A stretch of 64,000 bases of DNA from Pogona vitticeps (Eukaryota > Chordata > Lepidosauria > Squamata > Agamidae): contig NC_135786.1 of assembly GCF_051106095.1 (NCBI RefSeq), positions 24,889,001-24,953,000 of the forward strand. Direction: 5' to 3'. The notes under the pieces were generated by a model. It was given only the letters and a program-made list of their open reading frames with translations. It was not told the DNA's origin and searched no databases. Positions within the stretch are counted from its first letter, which is position 1, and each line of letters opens with the position of its first letter. Shown here one piece after another: positions 1-28,729 of this stretch. Position numbers and translations under genes: made by a program.

Positions 1-89
1 CATGTGGGGGAAAGGGAAGAATAAACTTTCAGGACACTGATCAGTATTGACGTTTACAGAACAGAGCCTGTAGGTCGTAGAAAGCTTAA

Positions 90-15877
<15,788 letters not shown>

Positions 15878-17464
15878 CATCCAGCTCGAATGAATTTGCC
15901 AGAAGTTGCAAAGACCATGCTCGGGGCCGAATGTCCTCACACATACTGTACTCAACTTACTCTGGAAGTGGCACATTCACAGAGTTGTCCCAGGGCACGG
16001 ATGCATCAGCCTGTTTTATTGGTAACTGCGTGAAAAAAAGCCATCTTCCTGTGGGGTGATGGAGAACCGCACCTAAGCACTGCAGAACTGATAGACAAGA
16101 CTCAACAGAGGCCTTATTTTCTTTATATGTAGAGCTGGATCCCTCACCAACCTGTTGGTGACTGTTTCTAAAATTTGCACTGACTTGCCTGTTTCTTCAC
16201 TGCCAACACGTTATTATTCTGTTTTAACTTCTTCTCAAATTAGTCTTTTTCAAAGGATAAAAAAAATCTGAATGAAAAGGAGAAAAGACCTTGACTAGAG
16301 CATCTCCAAATAGTTCCAGGTCTTCCTGCAACAGGGTGGATTAACATATTCTCAGATGGTCATGTTCTTTTCAGGGGAAGATACAGAAAGTCTGGACTCA
16401 CTGCTGGTGAAGCATGGCCTCTTTACTGCTTCATTTACCGCTTGGCTGCCTTGAGACAATTCCAGAAGTGAAGGCCAGGCTAGATGCCTCCAGTGATCTT
16501 CAGTGATAAGCAAAATTGAGAGGCGAAAGGTGTGTTCTCCTATGACATTGATTTACCTATCTGGTGATTTCTGTGAGGAAACAGTGGTTTCTTTGAAGGA
16601 AGAATTGCCTTGGTGAATCAGACATCAATGTCCATATAATGCAGGACTTTGCAACCAACTGAATGCTTCTGGGAAGACCACCAACATCATGTGAAGATGG
16701 TGGCCTTCATACCTTGGTTGTCTGAATCATCTGCTCTGCCATTCAACTATACTGCCTTTCTGCATGGAACTCCCATAGTGAAAAGTTGTTGATAGACCTG
16801 TCCATCATTGTTTTATCTAATTGATTTTGAGACTATGAAGCTTCCTTTGTTGAAGGATAGCAAGGTCCGTCTACTTAGAATGGATGCTTCTCTGCCAAAG
16901 TGCTAGCCTAAGTAGACTTCGCTGTGTTTCCCCTCTTTCTCCATGCAAGACAGAATAATCTGGCTCAGTGAAATGTAATGATGGTGGAAATAAGTGCTGT
17001 AGTGAAGATCCTAAGCAAGGGACCTGGTGCCAGCTCCATCGGTTCCTTGTCCTTATTCATAATGATCCCAGGTGCTACTCTGTTGGGAATTATAAATAAC
17101 AAATAAGGGGAAATGAAAAGGTAGGAGATGCTGCAGGCACACTAGACAGATGCCACCAAATCCACCCCAGGCCTCACCACTGCCAAATAAGTCTAAAACT
17201 ATTCAGATATTAGGAAAAATTGTTCTGAAAGCATTTAATTGGGAAGAGCAAGGAGGACAAGAATACTACTCTTCATGTGAATAGCAACTAGCCACAGTGC
17301 CTTCTCTATCTGTGAAGGTACTTGCTGGGTTGTAAATCACACGGTCTGGTGCCAATGACAAAGAAGGGTGTCCATTGCAAATGGCTGCTTTCAACATATG
17401 GACAGTGGTGATTATGATGGCTGAAGAAGCAGACTTAGAATATATGGCCTTGCACTCCCTCCTC

Positions 17465-17632
17465 ATGCATATATGTGTTAAGTCCTAACAAATTGCTTCC
17501 AACTTATGGTGTTCCTCATACATCTTTCAAGGTATGTGAAAGATTCAAGAAGTAAATTCCCCGAGTGAGTTTCCATGGCCAAGTGAGAATTTGAACCCAG
17601 ATACCCTGAGTCCTATTCTCTATCCACTACAT
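17465..17632 (-). mobile_element. Sauria-type SINE remnant, reverse
   Basis: The plus strand has ctaacaaattgcttccaact, then tatggtgttcc near the left: Bov-B-type tail in reverse. Near the right, ttgaacccag and ctatccactac form the tRNA-like head in reverse. It is decayed and abuts the MITE at 17635. Confidence 0.6.
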
Positions 17633-17634
17633 TA

Positions 17635-18073
17635 CAGTGGTGCCTTGCTTGACGAGGATAATCCGTGCCGTTGAAATCGCTGTTAAGTGAAATCCTCGTC
17701 AAGCGAAATTAAAAAGCCCATTAGAATGCATTAGAAACTGGCTAATGCATTCTAATGGGTGAAATACCTCATCGTAAAGCAAAGATCCTCCATAGGGTGG
17801 CCATTTTCCGGTGCCTGTCTTGTGAAAAATGCCTCCTAAAAACAGCGGGGGGCCATTTTGAGAGCTGGCGGCCATTTTGAAAACCGCTGATCAGCTGTTG
17901 AAAAAACATCATTTAGCGAAAAATCGGTTCCTGAAGCAGGGAACGGACCATCGCTAAGCGAAAAAAACCCATCCAAACATCGTTTTGCGATCGCTTTTGC
18001 GATCACAAAAACATCATCATGAATCGGATTCATTCATCGTTAAACAGGGTAATCGTCAAGCGGGGCATGACTG
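17635..18073. mobile_element. Tigger/pogo-like MITE, 439 bp, TA-flanked
   Basis: Ends cagtggtgccttgcttgacg and, in reverse complement, cagtcatgccccgcttgacg. TA flanks at 17633-17634 and 18074-18075. Inner 'ggccattttg' and 'atcgctaagcg' blocks are shared with copies at 54411-54819 and 61266-61669. No transposase. Confidence 0.88.
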
Positions 18074-18257
18074 TACATTGTCTTTCAACTCTTGTGAGCT
18101 TACAGGACATGTTTTCCAAAACCCTGAATTGGGCTTTTAAAAAAAATATGAACAGTCTCTGCTATCTTGGTGTTTTCTGCTTGAGTTCTTCCTTCCATGC
18201 CTCTTGAACAGTGTTCCCAGTTCCATGAGCAGCACCCACTGACAACGTCCTATGAAC

Positions 18258-18465
18258 CTAAGAAATAGTCTTATACCAGGTGAAGCTATTGGCCCATCTT
18301 CTCTACTCTACTACCCTGCAGCAGCAGGGAGTTCTCCAAGGTCTCAATCAGGGAGTATGTCCGCTTGAGAACTCCACTCAGAGAACTCCTTTTAACTGAG
18401 GACCTGCTCAATACATTTTGCTGCTGAGATGGTGGCCTCTAGTCACCCAAGTCAAGATGCGTGGT
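18258..18465 (-). repeat. Dispersed amniote repeat fragment
   Basis: The text aatagtcttataccaggtga, then agctattggcccatcttctc, matches a common reptile repeat ('cttataccgagtcaaaccattggtccatct'). A second, shorter copy is at about 18712-18830 (aagcttatactgagtcaaaa with ctgactggcagcagctgtct). Strand and family are uncertain. Confidence 0.45.
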
Positions 18466-18559
18466 ACCCAAACTTGGCTAAGCTATTTGGACCATTAGGC
18501 AGAAAATTTTACAAATATCTCTTCCCATCCCAATCACAACAAATAAAATAATTTAAAAA

Positions 18560-21230
18560 CTTGCTCCCTTTTCATGACAGCCACTTCATCCTTCCTAATG
18601 ACTGGCTCTCTGTTAATCAGAGGTGTCACGAATTGAAATCTGGGATCTGAGCAGAATATGCTCTATCCCAAGCCACGAATCCTTCCCTAAATTGGGCATA
18701 TCATTACACAGGAAGCTTATACTGAGTCAAAATTTGTTTTTGTAGTTCAACATTCTGACTGGCAGCAGCTGTCTAGGACTTGAAGCAGGGTTATTTCCTA
18801 GCTCTAATGGAAACTCTCTAGTTTGGCCATCCAGGGCCTAGGAAATTTATACGTCTTTGGTTAACAAGATTTGACTTCATATCAAACTCTGGTTTATTTA
18901 GCACATCAAAGGGTAAATCAGAGACTAATCTGAAGGATAATCAAAAGGTATTGTGAAAATCAGGATTTGCTTCTTGATTGGTTTCTCTTTTTCCCTAGGA
19001 TAAGCAATCCTGTCTAACAATAGTCAAATTGTTCTCTCTGATAAGTACAATTTCTTGGAGAAATACAGGCCTAATTCACAAAAACGATTTAGAGGCACAA
19101 CAGGCTGCGTGAGATGACTTTTCCCTTCAGTGCTTACAAGATAAAATTGTATTGTGAGAACACTCCGTGTATGAGGAGATTGTCAATACCAGAATCCCTA
19201 AAAGACACTACTTTTCTAGCATTTTTCTGAGATGCAGTAACTTCATCATATTGCTTTATTGTGTAAATGTGGAGGAGAAGAGTAACTTCAGTAACTAACA
19301 GTATTCATTCATGCAAGTCTTGGCCTCCTTTGAGGCCCCATTGAGTTTGGCCCTTAGGACAACACAGTGCCTGAGGTGACAAATTTCGCACTCCCTTACT
19401 TGCCCTTGTCAACCCTCTATAGGCAGTTCTCCAGATCTCTTTATTTTCCTGCATCCCTGGAAGCCAGAGGGTCCTAAGAGTGAAGGTACAAATGTGATGG
19501 GAAAGAGGAGAGATAGCTAAGAGAGTTTCCTGTGTCATGACAGGAATGAGCTTACTTGTGTAATCTACTTCCTCTCTTTTTTAAAAACCCAAATGTCCAT
19601 CAACAAGAGCCAGCTATAAAAGAATGAAGAATAGTGAGCACAATAATTTAAAAATACTTAAATAAGTAAAATAAGTCATAACCTTAGCACATGGGGAGAT
19701 CACCCCAGAATTTCAAAGGGAGGCACTCCTTGCCTACCTCACAAGGCAACCTCGCTTGAGCCAATAATTTGTTCCATAGGTCAGAACCAAACTGAGATCA
19801 GAGTCCTTCTAAACAAAAATCCAAGCCCTGTTACCTCCAGCGTTCTTCATTTCAACAGGATAAGGTGGAGCATGAGGGAATTAATGGCTAGCAATACAAA
19901 ATACAATAAGCCAAAAAAAAAATAATAAACCCTCTGGCATACTGGCTACAAGCAGCATGCTGATGCTCTGTGACTTTTCCCATACAGTCACAGGAATGTA
20001 TGATCATGTGACATTTATGTTAGCAAAATGCAGCAGGATAGTGCTGAATTTCTGGCTATTATCTGTGTGTGAACTGTGGAAGCACATAAATTGGGAAAAA
20101 GTAGAAATACTTCTGTATTTTGCTTCAGAAATCTATGCTAGGACAGTACAGGGAAAACGCCCTAAACTTGGTTACTCAAAGTCCCTGAAGGTAGCTTCTG
20201 TCTACAGATCTGCTCAGTTGTTAGGCAGAAGCCGTGTGGGTCTGTGTCACTCCACCTTGTAGAAAAAAGAAGCAGGAACTCAGCTCAGAGGAAGGAGAAA
20301 ATGACCAGGTTAAGAGTAAAAGTTGATGAAACATAGATCTAGAAAAGACAAGTGGGAAAAACACTCTGGCAGTCTTCCTACATATCTCCCTGCCCCCCCT
20401 TGATTTAGATCATTTGCTATATGTGCAGGCGCTGCATGTCAAAGACAGATGTGGACACAGCTGCTGCTCTGGTTTGTTTCCTCCCCCACCCCAAGAGGTC
20501 AGACAAGGAATTGAGGATAAAGTTTCTTTGTCTGGATTTTCATGAGAAAATAAGCCAGCTGGACATTTACAACTGTGTTCGGGTAACACAATAAATAAAC
20601 TACAGAGCAAAGCTCCCAGATTTGTTTAACTGCTCCTGCTGCAAGCCACACTGATGTAGTTACATGCATCAGTACTGTGCTTCTATCAAAAGTGAGAGTT
20701 CTTTCCCTTCCCTAGCTTTCATACAAACTGACCCAGTGTGTTGCTGCTGTTGTTAAAGAGAGCAAGAAATACTGCAAAACACCAGAGATCAACAAAATAA
20801 ATAACTGAAAAAGCAAATACATAATAAGCACTCACTGTACAAGAGAAGATGAATTTTGATGGGAAGAATCTTTCAGAAAATACATAAAAAGTGTGATCAG
20901 ATGGGCATTTGTCCCACTGTTCGGTCCACTGTGGGGATGGGCTGATTTGCTCCTTTTTCTGGTGATCACACAATGTAACTGCTGGAGCAAACTAGCCTGC
21001 CCCAGAGTGTTCTTACTCATACCTTTCTGTGTCAACTGTCAGGGGCTACTCCTTTTTTGGTGTGAGTAGGATCACTCTGTTTTGGTTCGTTTCCAGTGTG
21101 TGCAATCACTGGAAACAGACCAAAGCCAGCTTGTGGCTGTCAATTTCCCTTCTGCTGTCAATTTGCCAATATCATTAAGTGGCTTGATTAGAGAGCTTAG
21201 TCATTTCACGATATTGGGGAATTAAATATT
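18560..21230. other. Intergenic DNA, no gene seen
   Basis: Apart from the repeat fragment at 18712-18830, I see no family I can name and no coding frame with a recognisable protein. Open frames are short and lack splice-supported extension. Confidence 0.6.
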
Positions 21231-21235
21231 ACCTT

Positions 21236-21716
21236 CACTCTGTGGAGGAGGGGAAGAAATAAAAAAACAAACTCTATAGCGCTGATGCACTGCATCAGTT
21301 TGGGGGAAAAACATTTGAAAACTTCCTCCTAGAAGTGAGAGGAGACAGGAGGGGGGCAAGGAGGATGATATTTTAAGTTCCAGTAACATTGATCAACGTA
21401 ATAACACTTTTCCATTAATATAGTTAGTGGAAAGTTATCCAAAAAAGAGAAAGATTATAGCAACGTTACAACCAGACACTCAACACATTATGAGCATAAA
21501 AGCCCACAGAGTGAAATTATCTTCCCAGAATCATACTCTTCACAGAGCAACATGCAGAGGTAACACATCCTAACTAGGAAAATTAAACACTTCCTCCACA
21601 GAGCAGGGGGAAGGAAGCAAACTTTTTTTTTTACCAATTAGGGCACCGCTGATGCACTGCATCACTTATAAAAAAATTAAGTCACATTTTCTTCTGGAAG
21701 TGGAAGGAGACAGGAC
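21236..21716. repeat. Pair of diverged direct repeats, about 120 bp each, offset about 367 bp
   Basis: Copy 1 is about 21236-21352 and copy 2 about 21590-21716. Both contain gctgatgcactgcatca (21281-21297 and 21648-21664) and a downstream aagtg(a/g)(g)aggagacagga block. Both have an A/T-rich spacer and a 'cttcctcc' block. The shared core tgatgcactgcatca is a palindrome around one base. Family unknown. Confidence 0.6.
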
Positions 21717-22264
21717 TGTAAGTAAAGGTGGAGATTCTTTTTCTTTTAACCTTCTTAAAGGAACCAAACCAAATAGGTTCATTTGAGATGTGTACGTTAT
21801 TTTGAGGCAAAGATCACACCAAATGGCATACTGGACCTCTACCCAACTTTGAGCAGCTCTATTTACCTGCTCTAGCCCACTGCAAATGACCTTGTGTAGA
21901 CAGGTCCCAAGTCACCTTTACAAAGAGTCAGACTAACATGTACTCTGGCCAGTAATGTCTGTCTTGGGTCTGAGAAAGAAGTCTCTTCTAAGCCTACTAC
22001 CTCTGAGATTTCTGTAACCATAGATGTGGAACTTGCTATTTACAAAGAACATGCTCACCCACTGAGCTGTAGCTTGCTCCTTCTGGACCAAATTGAATGG
22101 GAATTTGTTCCTGGATGAGATATTCTCCAACGGAACCATGACAGTTCCTTGGAACAGCTGAAACAACTAAAGTAAGAAACTTGCAACAACCCCTTTTAGG
22201 GTCTGGAAAAATATTTGTTTGTGGTGCTGACCACAAAATAGAACCTATGGAGTCATCTCTTTAT

Positions 22265-22505
22265 AAGAATGTAATTAATAATAATAATCATGTGCCATCA
22301 AATAAATTCTCACTTATAGCACCTGTTTCCAGGCAGAGAAAACTCAGGTTTACCATTCCCTTCATCTGGGGTGCCCTAGGACTGTGCTGCTTGCTCAAGG
22401 CCCTATAGGCTGGCTCTACTCACAGGAAGCACAGTGGGGAATCAAACTTCCAACCTTTGGTTCCACAGCCAGCTACCTAAACAACTGAGCTATCCAAGGA
22501 CAGCT
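22265..22505 (-). mobile_element. Sauria-type SINE, reverse
   Basis: On the plus strand the tail reads aataataatcatgtgccatc, then aaataaattctcacttatag. The tRNA-like head in reverse reads cacagccagctacctaaaca, then actgagctatcc. The B-box-like ggaatcaaac is present. About 240 bp, fairly complete. Confidence 0.78.
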
Positions 22506-22598
22506 AAAGGTATAAATGCCAAAACAGTTTTCATACCAGATCTGTACATGAAGTAAACCCACATATGGATGATAATGATTGATTTCATCTCACAGGTA

Positions 22599-22856
22599 CC
22601 CTGTTTCCCTGCAAATAAGATCTAACCTGAAAATAAGCCCTAGTATGATTTTTTGGGATGCTTGTAATATAAACCCTACTCTCCCCCCCCCCCCAAAAAA
22701 GCCCCAGTTAAGTTAAACCCTGCCCTCCACCATTGTGCAGCAACCAGAAGAAGATGACATGACTGCAAAATAAAACATCCCCTGAAAATAAGCCATAATG
22801 CATTTTGGGGGGCAAAAATTAATATGAGACCCTGTCTTTTTTTCAGGGAAACACAG
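22599..22856. mobile_element. Palindromic-end MITE, 'aaaataag' family, TA-flanked
   Basis: The left end ccctgtttccctgcaaataag pairs with the right end, whose reverse complement begins ctgtgtttccctgaaaaaaag. It is bordered by TA on both sides. The internal text gcaaccagaagaagatgaca, then ataaaacatcccctgaaaat, is shared with the copy at 50078-50317. Probably a nonautonomous Tc1/mariner-type element. Confidence 0.78.
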
Positions 22857-24234
22857 TAGCTATTGAGGATCTAGTCACTATACATCAGTTGCAAAAGTAA
22901 ATGACTAGCCAGCAGGCCGTGCTGTCAAAGTATTGTAATATTTGCCAAACATGACTATGTTGTGCTATGTAATTTATTATTATGATGGGTTCAATTATTT
23001 CCGCTTAAATTATTGTGTAAATCATATTAATTACGCATAATCAAAAATTTAATGTGAATAATGTAAACTGCAGGATTGCTTTTCCAGCTGCATCAACTTT
23101 TTCTGTATCTAGGACTAGTTGGAGAAAGTCATTTTGGATGTAGATTTGCTGTATGCCAAAAAACACAACTCTGGTACATTAATTTTTGTTGACTACTGCC
23201 TTCCAATGGAAACAGAGCTGTATTTCTTTATTAGTGTTTTGGAAAAAAAATACAAAAAATATTTTCTAACCTTTCCTAGAGGGGTGTCATTTATAAATTA
23301 AAAACAGTGAACCAGCACAGATGAGTCCATATTAAAACAAGGCATGTGTATTTTTGCACACTTATACTGATCTAAAACTTTAAGCCAATATGGTGTGATG
23401 GCCAGAGGGAGAGACTTAGATTTAGGAGATAGATACACAATATCTGGATGTGTGTGTATGCACACATGTACACAAATGCATGGTTACAAGGCAGAAAAAT
23501 TTTCAAAAATTATTCTGTGACCTTCAGTATCGCCTCAATGAGTACACAAAATCATCAGTAAGCAGTTTGTTTCATTAGAATGATTAAATCTGATTGATTC
23601 CCACAATTAACTAACTAAAACATGTCCATATTAATCAGGGTACAGATTTTACATTTTCTTTAAAGTATCCTTTAATGCAAATGTCTATAGGAATTGCTGA
23701 TTTGACCACCTATCTCTGTTTTCACTCTGCTTTACTATCTCCTTTCTATAGCTCGCATTGGGAAGGATGCAATTCAGACTAACTCCAGGCTGGAAGGAGG
23801 GTCCCCCTATGTTGGTGGTATGACCATGAATTGAGAGGGCTTTGGACTTTTCTAGTTTGTGCTCATCATACTTCTGATCTGCCTCCCCTCTCCTGCTTCC
23901 AATGTAGGTATGGCAAAGGATGCAGAAATATCTTTCCAGGCAGGCAGGAAGGAGAATCTGAGGACCATTTATTGTTCTGAGGTAAAAATTCTAGCTCTGA
24001 TCTTGATGGGTTGAGGAGATCTCATCTTTTTTATGGTCCACTGTCTCACCATTCCATGCAGCAAAAGAATGGATTATACTGATAATTTTTTAGCTGGTTG
24101 ACAGACAGTCACCGCTGCTACCACCCTTTTCACCATCACCATCAACACCACCATCATGATCAATACCACTTTAGAATTTATGTACTACCGTGACATTTTC
24201 AAAGTGCTTCATATGTCAGGTTGGATCTAGACCA

Positions 24235-24430
24235 ATAATAATATTAAGTATATGCCATCAAGTGATTCTGACTTATGACCACCCTTTCCAGAGTTTTCTA
24301 GATAGTGAGTAATTCAGAAGTGGTTTACCATTCTGTTCTTCTAGGGAGTCTGTAGTTTGCCCAAGGCTACTCCTAGTATGGAATCTAACTCACAGTCACA
24401 ACCAAACAGAACTATCCAGCCAACTTAGAC
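24235..24430 (-). mobile_element. Sauria-type SINE, reverse
   Basis: The text tatatgccatcaagtgattc, then tgacttatgaccaccctttc, is the Bov-B-type tail in reverse. The body follows (gaagtggtttaccattctgt). The head end is degraded near 24400-24430. Confidence 0.7.
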
Positions 24431-24439
24431 TAAGCAAGC

Positions 24440-27400
24440 TGCAATTCCGTCATGTTGAAAACTAACGACCATTAGTGATGACCTGTCCCATTGATTTTAG
24501 TGGGAACTAAGTATAAGGATCCTTAGCACTGATCACAAAGCTGAGAAAGAGTAATTTGATTAACGCTACTCACTGAGTTCATGCAGAACTTATGCTATAA
24601 TCAGGGACTTTTTGAATTAACATTCACTCAATCACTAAGCTACACCAACCCGAGTCTACATCAAATGTGACTCAAATATTAATTCTGCTGCTGGCTCCAT
24701 CACTCCCACTGCTTCCTTAAATAACCTATTTTCCTCACAAACAAAAGCTGGGATCCTGCAAAGTGCTGAATGATGCTACTTTTTACACCAAGGAATTATC
24801 TAAAAACATTGATAGAAATAATCAGATTGAAATGCCATAAATAATACTTCCTCATGTGGGGTGGGGTGAGGGATTGTTCTCATAGAGCATGTTAGAATCT
24901 AGCCTTTGGAAATGCTGACCCCACGCTTAGTCAGTTTTCTGCCTGTCCTAATCTGCTACATAACTCTTGGGTTAAGTGGGTGACGCCAAAGGCAGTACAG
25001 AGCCACCGAAGCACAAAAGAAAAGATAAAGTGAAAGTTAATTTGTTACTGGTTGTAAAAGTGAAGAAATACGCTGAAGATTAGGGAAGATCGTAAACAGC
25101 TTTTCCCCTTCTCCAATCACAAGACTTTTGCATGTTGGCCACACATGTCCAGCAACGGAAGAAAAGCGATATAGGACTTGAAAAGATGGATTAACTATCA
25201 CTGGCTTACTACTCAGCATAATGCCGTTGGTGCTCTATTACTGTCTTAACTCTTACAAGCTTCATTTGAGAGCCTCAATGACAGAGCTATTTTTCTCAAG
25301 TTTGTCTCATCTGGAGCCAGGACCAGTAATTTTGGCACCCAGGGTGAGCAGCAGAAAATGTGCCCCCAAATCAATTTTTTAAGTAATATAGAAACTAATT
25401 GCAGCACTGAATACCTTGCTGGCATCTCCTTTCCTTCACCGGGGATCAGCAGTACTGCCAGAACTACAAAAATAATCAATCAATTGGGAGAGGCTTGGTC
25501 TACCCAAAATCTGGGTAAACCAAACTATCAGTCTGGATGCCACCTCCTCTCTCCTTCCTCAATCCCAGAGGCCTGGTATACTACCAGCAAGTCTTGATAC
25601 AATGTCCCATCTTTCCTCTGCTCTCTTTGCAGCCTGAAGAAAATCATCTGCCCCCAAGGCCTTGTCTACCATCATCTTTTCCTACGGTGATAGACCAGGG
25701 TGGTGGGTCATTCTCAGAAATCTGCTTAAGGATGCCTTCCATGCCTGCAGACAGCTAGGAGAGGGTGTGCCTTCTAAGTTTGGCATCTACCCTGGTTAGC
25801 CTGACCCAGTTCGGTTCCTAGTCTAATCCTACATTATCCAACCTATTGTCCTCCAGAGATGCTCCCACCATTTCCATGGGCTCCTTATTCAAGTGCTACA
25901 TGATTGGGGCTTACTCTATTCTTTATGTAAAGCTTGCAGAACCACCTCTTTTTACTTGTTGGAGACTGCATTTCCTCAGGAGTAATCTGCCAGGGGCTAC
26001 ATGCCAGTAGCCAATAGACAGGATGAAAGAAAATGAAAGAATGGCCAGAGCCAAAAGTGGGTGGGTTGACCCATCTCTCCCTCCCTCCCTCCCCCCTCTC
26101 TCTCTGACACCCTGTCCTTCTCTCCATCCATTTTTTTCAGGCTGCTCAGTGACAGGCATGTCATTTTTAACATAGGGTGATCCCTTGGAGAGGACTTTTG
26201 AAATTAGGGCAGGGGCCCAGACTTTGGAAGAGTCACATGGTGATGAAGCATTAGTGGGAGATAAAAACAGGTGTGGGGAGTTAGCTGGCAGAAAACTTCT
26301 GGGAACCTGAATAATTTAAATAAAAACAGAACTGTTATGACATCTGAAGGATTAATTGTTTTACTTCACTGTCAGCTTTTGTAGATCACTATCCACTTTC
26401 TCAGTGGATATTGTAACATGGAGTTACAATATTTAGCCCAAAGTTTATAAACATTTTACACATGGTTGTGAGAATGAGAAAATAGGTTACAAGAGAAACT
26501 GGCGCAGATGATGAACTTTAAGTGTGACTATAGCATACATAGGTAAAGAGCTTTTAAGGTGTTGATTACATACATATCTTAGTCATAGTAGGACCTTCCT
26601 GGTAAGTGGGTGGCTGTCTAAACCTAGAAAGCCTTGGTCTTTCTTTAAGCAATTGCAGAGGTTACCTATCCCAACTTTATTCTTTTCCCCTTTCCTGAAA
26701 CTAGAAGAGTAAAACTTGTCCCTTATGCATTTTTATTTCAGTAACTAGAAACTATCTGTATGTATGTTTCCATTATTTGAGAAAGTGTAAAAAAAAATCA
26801 AAATAAAATTAAACATCTATAGGTCTCTTCTGCCTAGAAGAGTTAGGGAATTGCTTAATTCTTTCCTTCCAAATGAAATGAACAAGCCTTGGAAACAATT
26901 TATTTCAACAGGATTGTGCCCATGGTATTGAAGAGCATGTGTTACTGTGCAATGCATAGTCTTTCTTTTTCACATATATTCTGGAGTTATCCAAAAAGAG
27001 TTCAGAATTTTTCCACCTTCCTCCTTCTCCGATGAACACTCATATCTCCTCAGTGGAAAATGGTACTGTTTTATAGCCCCATATATTATACTTGAGGGGA
27101 AAAAAAGAAAAGCGATTACTGCTATAAAACCCCACACCTCTCCCAAGGCCTGATAGCCATAAAACAGAGAGGCTTTGGGGACAATCTGGAGACGTGGCAG
27201 TGCTGAGACAGGCATTTCATGTGCCAGCCTGCTCCATTCCTTCAAGGTTGAATGCAGTTCACTTTTGCACACTTTATTTTGTGACACCTGGGGGTGGGGG
27301 GAGGGAGGAAACAGGCTATTGTGCTTCCAGCTGAAGGAAACGGAGCAGGAGGAGACGAGTCTTGCTTTTAAGACTTCAGCCTCCTGCCTGAACTAAACTT

Positions 27401-28590
27401 TTATGGAAAGGCGTAACCTCCCCCCCCCCCGCCCCGAATGGTAAACATTGCTATTCAAGACAGAAATCACAACTCAGGCCTATAAAATCAGTGCAAAAGA
27501 ATCTGTTTGGTTACAGGCGTGTACACTATATACAACACAGCACTGTCAGTTTCAAACCCGGTTCTAGTAAATTACACAGCCATTCTTTTACACGACTTAC
27601 ATATTTTAAAGACTTGATGGTCATTTCTTCTTCCTAGAGTATCCCAGAGATTTCTAAATTGCAGTTCAATCTGGGACAGCTGGAGATAAGGAACAATACG
27701 GCAATGCCAATGGCTCTTTGAGAGATGCTAAGATGCATAAGGGTGTACACAATATGATTTATTTGTAATGTAGCTGAGGAGGCCAAACAATAAGTTTGCG
27801 TTGCATGTTTTTTTCCCCACATAATCCATTTCATCTGCAGGAGTGATTAGCAGTCAGTGCTGCTTCATCCTGTCCTCTTTCAGGGAACCGCCCTAAGGCT
27901 TACGAAATATTTGTTCATGATCTGTAGGTTGCCTTTAAAAAAAGTGTCATAGCAGAAAGGACTGCTCTATTGGCTTGTCCAGGCCCCACTGCACCCTCTA
28001 GTGGTCGGAGTGAGCTTACCCTTGAACTCTTAAGGGTGGCCATATGACCTACCTTACAAAAGATACTCCTCTAATGAAGGCATGCTCTTTTTCAGGGTGG
28101 GCGACATAAACACCAGGGATGTTTGAAAGTCTTTGGGTCTGAGTCCCAAGTCCAAGTCTTTGGTACCAAGTTCTGAGTCCTGTTAAAAACAATTATCCCC
28201 TGCCGAAAAATGGGAAGGGGTGGGGGTGGGGTTTCCAAGTTGCAAGTGGAGTCTGCAAACTTGTAGATGCTCCCTCTAAAAACCATTGCAGATGAAAATG
28301 AGATTGTACATTCTCTTTCCAGATGTTTTCCGTAGGTCCAGCTATTGCAGTACGCGATGGAATGGGATGCCTTTTGGAAATAAAGCCAAACAGGAGTATG
28401 ATTGCAAGACAGTACTGTAAAAACCAGAGGCTGGCAGAGAAAAATTTGCAAGGGCTTTGGTTTGTCTCTGGAGACTTTTGGCAAAACTGTCAGCTGTGCC
28501 TTTGGATTGTGAATGTTTCTGTACACCCTCTGATTTTGATCTCTGATGCTGCAGCAGTAGGTCATAAAATATCAGTCAAATAAAACGGAC
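24440..28590. other. Intergenic DNA, no gene seen
   Basis: No recognisable coding exon or RNA gene. There are short C-runs, a CT-rich patch near 26075-26110, and a loosely repeated 'agtcc(a)agtc' patch at about 28125-28180. Open frames of up to 157 codons here have no family resemblance that I can see. Confidence 0.55.
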
Positions 28591-28602
28591 CTTTTCTGTC
28601 AA

Positions 28603-28720
28603 ACAGTTTGTGAACTGGATTTGTTCAAGTTTCCTGGCCAAAAATTTTACTGGCCAAGGGATGGGCCACCTCTGCATCTATGAATCCAGCTTCAGTGTAT
28701 GCCACATATCTTATGTCTCA
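28603..28720 (+). repeat. Dispersed repeat, copy 1 (pairs with 32545-32670)
   Basis: Shares long near-identical runs with 32545-32670, for example agtttcctggccaaaaa and cacctctgcatctatgaatc, then cagcttcagt. It leads straight into a CR1-type 3' end, so it may be part of the same LINE. Confidence 0.7.
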
Positions 28721-28729
28721 GTCATGTGG

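Larger units (their letters stand above)
15878..18560 (+). other. HNF4A: HNF4A probable 3' UTR and downstream flank
   Basis: No coding signal. No canonical AATAAA occurs for about 2.6 kb after the stop. The first is at 18542-18547, and a weaker TATAAA lies at 17091-17096, so the 3' UTR end is unresolved (about 1.2 or 2.7 kb). A SINE remnant and a 439-bp Tigger-like MITE lie inside the longer alternative. Confidence 0.45.

Noticed and set aside
28092-28565. 157-codon minus-strand frame, longest in the intergenic region
   Set aside because: No recognisable domain, unremarkable composition, and part of it lies over a loosely repeated 'agtcc' patch.
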